The notes beneath the pieces are model-generated. The model worked only from the letters and a program-made list of their open reading frames with translations. It did no database searches and had not been told where the DNA came from. From the NCBI GenBank assembly GCA_016648135.1, contig JADDOH010023643.1, positions 186,001-250,000 of the forward strand: a stretch of DNA of 64,000 nucleotides, in the 5' to 3' direction. Position numbers and translations under genes: made by a program. Shown here one piece after another: positions 44,163 through 53,350 of this stretch; the stretch's first letter is position 1; each line of letters begins with the position of its first letter. The DNA is from Agrypnia vestita. Taxonomy: Eukaryota > Arthropoda > Insecta > Trichoptera > Phryganeidae.

Positions 44163-45477
44163 CTGCAACACGACACGGGGCTCGTTACTCGTATAACTTC
44201 TGCGTACAAAATCCAAGCTATTAATGTCACCAGTAAACTAAAAAAATGACACATTCAAGCGCAAAACTTTCCTCTTTTCAGCTTTTTACATTAGGTAGAG
44301 GACATTATGCTTCCCAGACTCCTTTTATAGTTCTTCTTTATCAGTATCGCGGGTCCTTGAATATTAGCATTTTGTCATTTAGCCGAGTTAAAATATATCG
44401 TAAGTTAATATATAAGTATCCACGTGGATCCAAAGATAGTTTTTATCTAATTATATTAATAATGTCATCACATAATCATTTTGCTAGTTTTGAAAAAAGT
44501 TTAAATTATTTGTTTTGGAAAATGTATAAAATCACAATAATAAGGAAGAAAGACTTTAGCTGACATTTTTTGTAAGATAGTAACAGTTTATTTAAATAAG
44601 AACAGTTTATTTGAAATATTATATTAAAAATATTTACATCGAACCGGGCCCCGCCCGAACAAAGACAAGCATTTTACATTGTTAATTAATAAACAGAAAT
44701 TGAATATAACAAAATAATATTATATAATGGTAATTCTATTAAAATGTAAAACATTTATAATTTAAATACGATAAAATTTTGGTTTAGAAACTTTAAACGA
44801 TTTAAGAATTCAATAATAAACGATTTGAGAGTTATGTAGAAAAAATATAAAAAATCCAAATTATAAAATCAATTAGCGGACGGTCATATTGAATATCTAA
44901 GAAAAATATCTATGAAATTAATATTAAAAATATGCAGTCTCATTGGTAATGTTTTTGTCATGCTAATAAATAGTTGAATTTTTGACCGGAGCATTTTATC
45001 CATGTTTTTATCGCATAGGTAAGTACTTGAAATTTACTTTTAATACCTACTCAATATTTTTTCATGGCAATGTAAAAAAGAAAAAAGTAAATTGTACCTA
45101 TTATTCCTTTTTTGAATGATGCAAAGTTGATGGGAACAGTAGGCTTTGCGGATTGCTGAATCAGATTTCTATCCAAAACCTCACAAGACCACGTACGCAC
45201 CTCGCACTGTAAACTAATGATATCATCAAGGGGCGATCCGCAGTTCCGAGAGCTGCCTGCGAGCCACGGATTTGTGATCGCCGGTATACCCGGAATAAAG
45301 CGAACGCGAACTATTTGAATTCTAACAAATAGTACTTATTTATTTCAAAAAGCTAACAAACTTTGTATAAACAATATTGCTGTGGTTTATACAACCACAC
45401 AATCTCAGGAGGGTAAAATTTAAGTAGAAAACGGGCAATTTTTTACAAAGAGGTGATCATTTTTTAATGGCACTTAA
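44163..45477. other. unassigned sequence between candidate exon and mariner
   Basis: Mostly AT-rich. 45120-45320 is more balanced (for example GGGGCGATCCGCAGTTCCGA) and non-repetitive, a possible small conserved element. No repeats with definable termini. Confidence 0.3.
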
Positions 45478-45479
45478 TA

Positions 45480-45508
45480 TTAGGTCCTTACATATGAAAT
45501 TGACGTTT
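45480..45508 (+). repeat. mariner terminal inverted repeat, 3' side of gene
   Basis: Perfect 29-base match to the complement of 46737-46765; begins TTAGGTCCTTACATATGAA. Site of transposase binding and cleavage in this family. Confidence 0.93.
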
Positions 45509-45557
45509 AGTATGGGAGGAACATAAAGCCGATTTTTTTTTATTATAATATATTTAT

Positions 45558-46577
45558 TTAATCAAAGTATGTACCATTGCTATCTATGCACTTTTGCCAT
45601 CTCATAGGTAGTTCATCGATCCCTTTACTAAAAAAACCATTCGGATGGGAATCAATAAAATCTTTGAAGGCGGTTTGGACTGCCCCATCGGAGTTGAATT
45701 TTTTCCTTTGCAAGAAGTTATCCAAATTTCGAAAAAAATGGTAATCTGTTGGGGCAAGGTCCGGAGAGTACGGTGGATGTCTTAGACATTCCAATTGAAG
45801 CTCCTCTAATTTGGTAGCCGTCTGTTGTGCAGTGTGTGGTCTAGCGTTATCATGAAGCAGCAGTGGCCTAGAGCGATTAACCAGCCTCGGTTGTTTAGCA
45901 GCTAGCTTTTCCATCATGGTTTGCAGTTGCTGATAATAGACATCTGCCGTAATCGTCTGGCCAGATTTAAGAAAGCTGTAGTGAACTACACCAGCACTAG
46001 TCCACCAAACGCTCACAAGTAACTTTTTTGGAGTCAATTTTCGCTTGAGGCATGGTTTGGCTGGTTCGGCAGGGTTCAGCCATTGCGATGAGCGCTTCCG
46101 ATTATCGTACAGGATCCACTTTTCATCACAGGTAATGATTCGATTTAAAATCCCTTCATTATTGTGCCGGTTGAGTAATGCAACGCAGCAGTCAACGCGC
46201 GTTTGTTGATTTGCTTCACTCAATTCGTGAGGTACCCACCTTTCAAGCTTTTTCACCTTACCAATTTGCTTCAAGTGGATTAAAACAGTTTTATCACTAA
46301 CACCGCAGCCTGCAGCTAACTCGGATGTGGTTTGCGATGGATCCGCTTCCACAATAGCCTTCAATTCTTCATTATCAACTTTGGTCTCCGGCCGTCCACG
46401 GGGCTTGTTCTGCAGGTCGAAATTTCCAGAACGAAAACGTTGGAACCAAAAACGCACTGTGTTTTCTTTTGCGGCACCGTCACCATACACATCATTAATC
46501 CTTCGAGCCGTTTCTGCAGCACTGGTGCCACGGTGGAACTCGTACTCGTAAATAACGCGATATTTCAAGTTTTTCAT
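45558..46577 (-). CDS. mariner transposase, D,D34D, cecropia-like
   Basis: The gene encodes a cut-and-paste transposase of 339 residues, close to the usual mariner length of about 345. The start chosen is the ATG at 46577 (MKNLKYRVIYEYEFHRGTSA); an upstream in-frame ATG at 46643 would add 22 hydrophobic residues not seen in the family. Order of domains: first helix-turn-helix at about 1-55 (TSAAETARRIN), linker with KPRGRP at 58-63, second helix-turn-helix at 64-105, WVPHEL at 114-119. The catalytic core follows: TCDEKWILY (D151), HDNARPH (D243) and YSPDLAPTDYHFF (D278). There are 34 residues between D243 and D278, the D,D34D signature, and all three acidic residues are present. No frameshift or stop. 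It acts in the nucleus on the element's own 29-bp ends. Codon use is like the host repeats rather than the candidate exon. The cecropia-subfamily label is from memory of motif style. Confidence 0.95.
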   Translation of the reverse strand: MKNLKYRVIYEYEFHRGTSAAETARRINDVYGDGAAKENTVRFWFQRFRSGNFDLQNKPRGRPETKVDNEELKAIVEADPSQTTSELAAGCGVSDKTVLIHLKQIGKVKKLERWVPHELSEANQQTRVDCCVALLNRHNNEGILNRIITCDEKWILYDNRKRSSQWLNPAEPAKPCLKRKLTPKKLLVSVWWTSAGVVHYSFLKSGQTITADVYYQQLQTMMEKLAAKQPRLVNRSRPLLLHDNARPHTAQQTATKLEELQLECLRHPPYSPDLAPTDYHFFRNLDNFLQRKKFNSDGAVQTAFKDFIDSHPNGFFSKGIDELPMRWQKCIDSNGTYFD

Positions 46578-46736
46578 TTTGTAAACTGAGTGACGCAAAG
46601 AAAAAAACAATTGAGGAAAAAACAAATGAATTATAATTTTCAAAACACAAATACATGAGTAAACAGCTGTATAAATTTGGATTTGGAATTCCTAACCAAA
46701 GAGAAGATATTTGAGATCAAATTTGCCAGTACGGCA

Positions 46737-46765
46737 AAACGTCAATTTCATATGTAAGGACCTAA
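46737..46765 (-). repeat. mariner terminal inverted repeat, 5' side of gene
   Basis: Perfect complement of 45480-45508. The transposase ATG lies 160 bases inside, leaving room for a small promoter. Confidence 0.93.
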
Positions 46766-46925
46766 TATTAAGGTACATATCAAACGTATTTTATTTTAAA
46801 ATGTTTGAAAAATAAACAAAAATGGACGCGTCTACATCTATTTCCGAATTTCAGAGAAAATTGACTCTTCATTTCAATGGACTGTATAAGTTCTCCTACA
46901 CTGAAAGACACGATTATATCAAATA

Positions 46926-47461
46926 CTAGCTGTTCGGACCCGGCTTGGGCGAGTTAAGGATTAAGTTGAAAATAAAGTTGTGGGGGTGGGGGGGGGAACG
47001 AATCTTCCATTATTTTGCAAAGCCTATAATTAAAACGATGTTTCCATTTAATCAAGGCTGGGATGGATGGGATGTCTTTGGAAGAAATGTGGCCTACTTT
47101 TTCCGCCGGGAATATGTATGCGAAATTTGGGTCCAACCGGTGAAGCGGTGTAGATTTGTACATAAAATATATCTGGGGGAGGGGATGGGTTAGAGGGGGA
47201 AAAGGAAATGTCGCCTGTATTACTCGACTGGTACTAAAGAATAAGTTTGCAAATTTTGAGTCCGATAGGTCGAACGGCACAGATTTTCATTGAAAATATA
47301 TCAGGGGAGGAAGAGATAAAAGGAGAGGTAGAAAAGGTTAATTATGTTAACCACCGGGTTCTAAAGCATAAACATGCAAAATTTGAGTCGGATCGGAAAA
47401 ACGATGTACATTTGTATAGAAAACAGAGAAACAGACAGCCATTGAGTTTTACAGGTATAGA
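46926..47461 (-). mobile_element. non-autonomous Helitron, short copy
   Basis: Minus-strand 5' end is A|TCTATACCTGTAAAACTCAA (from 47461), with GGCTGTCTGTTTC after it. The 3' end is a worn hairpin CGCCCAAGCCGGGTCCG followed by CTAG (46929-46926) and T. Inside are about three tandem units of the family (ACTCAAAATTTGCAA, ACTTATTCT). Same family as 29239-30183. Confidence 0.75.
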
Positions 47462-47808
47462 TATCGCGATATGATTGGCTGAATTTTCTCATCGGTTCAA
47501 ACGCTTTATCCGAATGCAATCAAAAAAATTGAATTATTAAAATGTTATATCTAAATATTTATCAATATTGAAAGGGTAGGTACCGGTACCTTTTTTTAAA
47601 AATAATTTGTGCGAATTGGAATGCAACGTTGTGTAAAAATTTCAAAGCAACAGTTGAAGAACTAAAGGACATTTAAGATTTTGGACAATCGAAAATATAT
47701 TTTTTTATTTATATAAATAAAAAGTAGGTATATAAAAACTTTCAGAGATTAGCGATTTTGTGCAAACGAACATTTACATTTTTATTTATATACACAAGAC
47801 AAGATTAT
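47447..47808 (-). repeat. dispersed repeat adjoining the Helitron 5' end, partner of 16578-17010
   Basis: Complement shares with 16578-17010 the phrases ATATAAATAAAAATGTAA, ACGTTGCATTCCAATTCGCA (CGTTGCATTCGAATTCGCA there), CCTACCCTTTCAATATTGAT and TTGAACCGATGAGAAA. It also shares the junction GCGATATC|TATACC into the Helitron-like start. The same junction at both loci suggests that this segment and the Helitron move as one unit. Confidence 0.75.
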
Positions 47809-48444
47809 TACCGAAAGAATACAACTTCTGAAATCAAATATAAATAAACATAAACAAGAAAAAATCTGAAATTGTGTAATGTGCTGGGTACAAAAATAAG
47901 ACTTTATTTATATCTTAAAAATTATTATAGGATCGACAAATAATGTTACATGATTTTTGGTCTTGTCATCTTTTACCACGGAATTATAAAAAATACTGTA
48001 TTGTAAATATCATGAGGGGAACGCCGAACGAGAGGCGTAATTATTAAACCTCACATACATTTGTTTCTGCCGGAAAATGGGTTTTACCAGATTTTGTTTT
48101 ACATTCTTTACATCTCGCTGAAGGTTTAGTATCATTATTATTAATTTATTAGAATATCTCAGAATTTTTCAACAAAACAGAAAGCAAGACAAACAAAAAA
48201 CAACCTTATTAGTCTGATGATCTCCAATGTTAAAAATATCTTCGATGAACTGATTTATTTTCAGAAAGACTAAAGGATTCGAAAACATAGAATCCGTGGG
48301 AAGTGTGTGATTCTGAAGAAAAATACAGATAAATAAATTGAAGTACAATTTTAATCAAATTATCATCTTTTAGTAAATTGTTTTTTACAAAGTTTTCCCC
48401 TTTTCCAGGAAAACAAAGTTTTTATTACGAAAATATATAATATA
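47809..48444. other. unassigned AT-rich sequence
   Basis: Nothing recognised. Confidence 0.3.
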
Positions 48445-48854
48445 CCAGCTGTTCATACCCGGCGTTGCACGGGTTAAAGATTGTTGAAAATAAATTTGTG
48501 GGGGGAAAGAAAGGTTCGATACAAATGGTGTAGATTTGCTTCGAAAATATATCAGGGGGACGGGAAAGAATAAAAGGGGAAATGTTGCCTATGTTACCCA
48601 CCGAGTCCTAAAGAATAAGTTTCCAAATGTTGAGTCCGATCGGTCAAACGGTACAGATTTGCATCGAAAATAAATAAGGGGGAGGGGAAGGGGTTAAATA
48701 ATAGGGGGGAAATGTTGCCTGTGTTACCCACCGAGTCCTGTAGAATAAGTATGCAAAATTTGAATCGAATCAGACAAACGGTGTTGATTTGAATAGAGAA
48801 CACACAGACAGACAGACAGACAGACATACAGACATTGAGTTTTATAGGTACAGA
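48445..48854 (-). mobile_element. non-autonomous Helitron, short copy
   Basis: Minus-strand 5' end A|TCTGTACCTATAAAACTCAA (from 48854) runs into a CTGTCTG tetramer run (about 48793-48826 as CAGA on plus). The 3' end is the hairpin CCCGTGCAACGCCGGGTATG and CTGG (48448-48445), still a CTRR end, followed by T. About two to three tandem units inside. Confidence 0.8.
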
Positions 48855-49439
48855 TAATGCCTTACGGTAATGCCCACTGAGAAAGTCTATAGAATATTTT
48901 GGATTATGTGTTTGTCCTTGAATTTTAACGCCAGGGGACAGTATTTTGGACGATCATCTGACATATAAGGCTTAATTTATTACATTCCTTTAAGTTGCTT
49001 GAAGACTTCCTGGTTTTCCTTCGCCAGTATATACTTTTAACTCAGTTTCGACTACGCAGTCTGGTCCCCTCATGACGTGACACCTCGCAACCTGGCTTCT
49101 CTGTGATCAGTGCCACCTTACCACCGTGCCAACAGCCCTGTCCAGCCCTGTTAATCTTTAAGGGCATCAAAGTATTTTAACTTCATTCGTGCTTATTTTT
49201 TATTTATGGGCCTTCTATACTCTTATGTTTTACGGGTGGTAAAATTGTTTTGCAATCGCGATATTTGGTTTTGATCAACATTTTGTGTCGGCAGAAATAC
49301 CAGAGCATGAGCCAACAATACAAACATACAATATAAAAATGCTGAATTTGCTATATCGACAAATTTCAAACACAGATGGCGATTGCGTAAGTATAAGTGA
49401 AGCGTGATGTTAGATGTAATGGTCAATCATGAGTGGAAT
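48855..49439. other. unassigned sequence
   Basis: Nothing recognised. Confidence 0.3.
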
Positions 49440-49580
49440 CGGTTAACTTTACATTGTGTAAAGTGATCACTTAAGCCAACCATATGATAAGTCGTAAGCC
49501 CAATAAACGCCCAAAGACTTCCATACCTATTTTCTCGTGTAAATAGTTCCGTCTTTGTGAGATATCTCAGATGAAACGAT
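49440..49580 (-). repeat. dispersed repeat (CTTAAGTGATCA family), copy
   Basis: Minus strand: TCTCACAAAGACGGAACTAT, GGTATGGAAGTC, GGGCTTACGACTTATCATA and TGGCTTAAGTGATCACTTTA, the same order as the 2690-2870 copy. Confidence 0.7.
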
Positions 49581-49949
49581 TTCTCTGGTGGCAAAAATTT
49601 AGTACACAACTGTGTGTTTTTAAAAAAAAAAATGAACAAAAAATATTGCAATATTTCTTTTATAAATTTAAAAATCATTTATTTTTTGCATTATGTTTTA
49701 TAAACAAGTAATTTTGTTGTCTTTAAATGACTTCTTAGGCGAAAGCTGTATTATCAAATATTAAGTACATATACAGAATTAAAACGATATGGATTTGCGA
49801 AAATTGAAAAATACAAAAGAGATTAAACATTGTTAGTCGTCACGTAATATAATGACGTCATTATCAAAATAATAAGTTATCAAAACAGAGTTCCTATTTG
49901 AGAATAGCTGGGAAAGCTTTTTACTTCATATTATATTTATCTTTATATG
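49581..49949. other. unassigned AT-rich sequence
   Basis: Nothing recognised. Confidence 0.3.
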
Positions 49950-50135
49950 TCTGTATCTGTATTCTAAGTATTTTCTTTTCACTTTGTCATTACTATGTTT
50001 ACATGTTATTATGTTTTTTTTCTTCTCTAAACTATTTACCTATTCTGCTAATGTACACTCTACCTTTATATTGTAAAAGCCCTATAGGGCGTTAATTAAT
50101 AAATAATAAATAAAAAAATAAATAAAAAAAATAAA
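49950..50135 (+). repeat. LINE 3' end with AAAAGCCC..GGGCGTTAA tail
   Basis: Ends TTGTAAAAGCCCTATAGGGC, then GTTAATTAATAAATAATAAA and A-rich tail; the same 3' end occurs at 20838 and 63625. The short GCCCTATAGGGC palindrome precedes the tail. Coding part absent. Confidence 0.6.
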
Positions 50136-50439
50136 ATTGATGAAATGACCTTGGGTTTACTTATGACTAACATTTACGAACCTCTCAGAAAATAGTGTCA
50201 TAAAATACAGCATTGAAAAACTAATAAAAGCAAACCAAATGTAGTATAAATGTGATACAAAAAGTCGGTAGCGATCACAAAAGATCTAAAAGAATAACGA
50301 AAAAAAAATACACATGATAAAAACGAAAAAGAAAAAGTTTAAAGAAGGAATGTTTAGTTAATATATTTCATTTGCCGACATGTTTTTGATACGTTTTTAC
50401 TACACTAATAATAACTGTATCATAGCTAAAAATTATATT
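50136..50439. other. unassigned AT-rich sequence
   Basis: Nothing recognised. Confidence 0.3.
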
Positions 50440-50570
50440 TTCGTAAGAAAGTAAAATAAGTTTTTGAAAAAAAAAATTGACGTCGAGAATAGTATTCGAA
50501 AAATCTCAAAAATAACTCGTTTGTGGATGAAAAAAGCGAGTCCGGGCGACGCCGGGCAAATTTTAGCTAG
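50440..50570 (+). mobile_element. Helitron-like 3' end of a second family
   Basis: TCCGGGCGACGCCGGGC folds into a hairpin, followed by AAATTTTAG and CTAG (50567-50570), then T. This meets the hairpin-plus-CTAG rule, but the sequence before the hairpin differs from the other family (GAAAAAAGCGAG). The 5' end is not located, so the start given is approximate. Confidence 0.5.
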
Positions 50571-50614
50571 TTTCTAATAAAAGGGATATAATTCAAGTGA
50601 AGTGGGAATTTTAG

Positions 50615-51060
50615 GCATTGTTAAAGCAATAATTCTCGCTTCATTCCCCATAAAGCCGGCAGCATCACTCGCACATGTGCTCCCGAATACATTAACCCGG
50701 GAGATCACCAATTAAATAAGAAATGTGCTTTAAAGGCTTCGCGGGATTATCCGAGGGCGCGCGCGGCGGAAAGCAGTTTTAACTGTCGGTCGGTGTCTGA
50801 CATTAAATCTCGCATAACGCTGGGGTGGCAGTCACGGACCGCAGAGCGCGGTTTACATTGAACGTAAAAGTCAATCTGGCGAGACGTCAGGGGCGGAGGG
50901 GAGGATTCCTTAGCCACGCATTATTAAACCGGTACAAACGATCCGATGAGTCTTGTGGCTACACCCCGTGAAGGGGCTCGCTTTGCGGCGCACCGACTGC
51001 CTCCCGTACTTCGCCGAGAATGGAAACACAATCCGAAGGACGCGGAGACAGAATGGCTAA
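50615..51060. promoter_or_regulatory. non-repeat G+C-richer island, candidate regulatory element
   Basis: Contains CG-rich runs (GGGCGCGCGCGGCGGAAAGC at about 50755), ACATTAACCCGGG and CACGCATTATTAAACCGG. Balanced composition, no inverted or tandem repeats, no convincing exon (one frame reading through GAAGGGGCTCGCTTTGCGGC lacks splice sites). Conserved element is an inference. Confidence 0.35.
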
Positions 51061-51725
51061 TAATAAGACTACGACTCCATTGCTATACGAATACTAAAAA
51101 ATTCTTATAAACTTTTTGTTACGAGAGTCTGAAAACAATGGGAACTACACATAATCGAAAACTTTTCTCTATACTGTGATTATTGTACTCATTTTATTTA
51201 TTCTATCATATTATACAGACGTTATGGTCCTGATTTTTTTTACCTTTTTGTGATTTTATTTTATTTATATTTTTACCAAATTAGTTTCTCTTCTGTTTCT
51301 TCTTCGCATTCCTCTTTATCCTTGTTTTAAAACTTTTATTTCAGCTGCCACTTCTTTTGTGGACCAATATGAAAGTCCTTATATCGAAAATTTAAAAACA
51401 ACAATAGAACACTCTGTTTCCCGGATCTCAACACAGACTTTCTCTTGTTTAAAATGTTCCATTTTTTAATTTTCAAATAATGTGAAAATAATAAAATGTA
51501 GGTAGGTAGGTAGATAGGTAGGTGAGTCAATCTTTAAATCACGAACAAATTACCGATAATATGACATTAAGAAAAATAAAATGGAAATTTAATTGTCCAG
51601 CATCCCCGCTTCAAGGAGTGGGATAGTATAGTAAAATCAATTTAAAAAATAACCCATAAAAACCAAGTTTTTATTATACTCCCTTTCTTTGTAAATTATA
51701 ACAACAATTAAAGACGTAAATATTA
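51061..51725. other. unassigned AT-rich sequence with GTAG microsatellite
   Basis: A GTAG-type tetramer run lies at about 51498-51525. Otherwise nothing recognised. Confidence 0.35.
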
Positions 51726-51892
51726 AGGTCTGTGGTGAGTTTTCCTGTATATAAAATTCTTCTCCACGGTTTTTCTGCGTTCATGTTTTCTTTTGGCTTG
51801 TAGTATATGTATTTTTGAATTAGTATCTTTTTTGTACCCATTATTAATTACCCGAAAAAACAATAATAAATAAAATTAAAAAGAAAGAAAAA

Positions 51893-52343
51893 GATTCACT
51901 AATTCAAAAATACATATACTACAAGCCAAAAGAAAACAACGCAGAAAAACCGTGGAGGAGAATTTTATATACAGGAAAACTCACCACAGATCTTCGTAAT
52001 TTATTTGAAGATAGAAAGTTCAGACCCGCGTTCTACACAAACAACACCATTAAGAAATACATTTTCAATAATAAAACTAAAACAGAACATCTAGATAATA
52101 GTGGAGTTTATATTATTTTATATATTTAAGTATGATAACGTGGAGGTGTTGCATGTATGCAAAAAAGGAAAGAAATTGGACATCTTGGAAAATATAGAAA
52201 TTCATCAAAATAATGATAAGGCCTTAAACATACAAACGCCACTTATTACATCCCCCCTTCTTACCATACAAGCCCCTCCCAGCAACCACTTTCACTTTCC
52301 GCCTGCCCCTCCCCCGCTCCTGACAACTCCCGCCCCTATGTAG
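51893..52343 (+). pseudogene. Penelope-like polyprotein C-terminus, internally deleted
   Basis: The first frame (51893-52129) gives QKYIYYKPKENNAEKPWRR, LYTGKLTTDLRNLFED, then FYTNNTIKKYIFNNK and LDNSGVY. Here TNNxxKK...NNKxK...SGVY is the junction into the GIY-YIG domain of Penelope-like proteins. A second frame (to the TAG at 52341) resumes with VEVLHVCKKGKKLDILENIE and IHQNNDKALNIQTPL, the usual C-terminal KKGKKLxxLExxEI block. Between them the catalytic YIGQTGR core is deleted and the frame shifted. The reverse transcriptase is absent upstream. Confidence 0.75.
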
Positions 52344-52376
52344 TAGATAAAATGTCTTCTAGTCTTAAGTATATTA

Positions 52377-52410
52377 CTGAAGATGATGCAGTAAGCATCG
52401 AAAACGTTTT
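52377..52410 (+). ncRNA. hammerhead-ribozyme-like core downstream of Penelope-like ORF
   Basis: CTGAAGA (52377-52383, the variable core base is A), one unpaired T, GATGC-AGTAA-GCATC as a perfect 5-bp stem II (52385-52399), GAAA (52400-52403) and a self-complementary AACGTT (52403-52408). It lies 34 bases after the C-terminal stop of the Penelope-like remnant, where that class carries its pseudo-LTR ribozyme. An extra A after GAAA compared with other copies, and no clear stem I, leave activity open. Confidence 0.6.
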
Positions 52411-52440
52411 AATTAATTTGTTTAATTAAACTGTCATTGT

Positions 52441-52894
52441 GTGAAGTAAACAACGTTGTGTTCTATTCATAATTATTTACAATGAACTTCCACAAAGTTA
52501 ATCACGAAACTTTAGAAATATAATAAAAGACGAATTGAAACATATAACATAACATTCAACTTACAGGAATTTAATATTTTTCTAAAATGTCAGATGTTTT
52601 GAGCTTTGATATGACACTTCATGCTTTGAAGATTAAATTCTAAAAACATTTGTCAGCAAATTTAATCAAGATTTTGATATATTTGTGAATTTTGCTGTCA
52701 TCTGTGAATCAATTGTCATAAATTTTCGAAATTCGTAGTGAAGTACCTATTATGTATACCGACGGAGTAATTCAAAATTAGAAAATATTCCGCGACGTTA
52801 TTGGGCCAATTGTGCAAATTGTGCAAAAATTGTGCAAATCCCATTGTAAAATATTAAACACGATAGTCGGACATTTTTTTGAAGGATTTGGAAG
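52441..52894. other. unassigned AT-rich sequence
   Basis: Nothing recognised, except a small triplication of AATTGTGCAAAT at 52807-52839. Confidence 0.3.
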
Positions 52895-53068
52895 GGTCGC
52901 GAACACGGAAAACACAGTGCCACATCAATATTACTATTTTAAAAATAAGTCGAACGCTCGTGCTCTGAAAATAGGACTAACTTGCTGGAGTGCTGGAATG
53001 GGGCTTGAGCCACCGACGACTGGATCACTAGGTGAGAATCACGACCACTACACCGATCAGCTCCTCTA
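52895..53068 (-). mobile_element. tRNA-derived SINE, family 1
   Basis: Minus strand: GAGCTGATCGGTGTAGTGGT (A box), TGATTCTCACCTAGTGATCC, GTCGGTGGCTCAAGCCCC (B box, worn), TTAGTCCTATTTTCAGAGC and TAGTAATATTGATGTGGCAC. The same order is found at 56022-56215 and 3805-3980. Confidence 0.75.
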
Positions 53069-53079
53069 AAACACGACAA

Positions 53080-53350
53080 AGGTTAAGTACAAGTGCGTCC
53101 CTCCCCCCGAGGGTGGTGCGTCGCCCTCAGGCGCCGGGCGGTGCAAGATTTAGCGGCGGGAGATTGTTCGCTGCAAAAATAACGAGATCGCGAATCTAAT
53201 TTACGAGCGGATACACTCCGCGGGTGGAGGGGGGAGGGGGACGGCCGCAGCCCGGGCCGCACCGGGACCCGTCCGTCTTCCTTCGGTGCAGAGCGGTCCG
53301 GCATTCCTCATCTCGAGAAGGGAGATTTCGCCACACTTGCAGGGATCACG
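53080..53350. promoter_or_regulatory. G+C-rich non-repeat island
   Basis: Strongly G+C-rich (GGGGGACGGCCGCAGCCCGG and neighbours) between a SINE and AT-rich DNA. A minus frame of 73 codons covers most of it and is arginine/serine-rich with no domain. CACGTG occurs at 53361, just past the end. Could be a regulatory element; no direct evidence. Confidence 0.35.

Larger units (their letters stand above)
45478..46767 (-). mobile_element. complete mariner transposon with TA duplications
   Basis: The element proper is 45480-46765 (1286 bp). Its termini are perfect inverted repeats of 29 bp beginning TTAGGTCCTTACATATGAA (45480-45508 and 46737-46765), flanked on both sides by TA (45478-45479, 46766-46767), the mariner target duplication. 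Length, TIR length and a single transposase gene are exactly those of a canonical mariner. Identical TIRs and an uninterrupted gene suggest recent insertion and possible activity. It is by far the youngest-looking element here. Confidence 0.95.
51726..52440 (+). mobile_element. Penelope-like element remnant with inverted 5' segment and hammerhead core
   Basis: Right part: coding remnant (51893-52343) followed by a terminal region with a hammerhead-like core at 52377-52410. Left part: 51726-51827 is an inverted copy of 51894-51994 (TCTGTGGTGAGTTTTCCTG against CAGGAAAACTCACCACAGA). Penelope-like elements often insert as tandem or inverted partial copies, and an inverted 5' extension is one of their marks. 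This is the only place in the window where coding and ribozyme parts are still linked. Confidence 0.75.

Noticed and set aside
46577..46643. Longer transposase start at 46643
   Set aside because: The extra 22 residues are hydrophobic, rich in F/L, and absent from the known mariner N-terminus; the ATG at 46577 gives the normal length.
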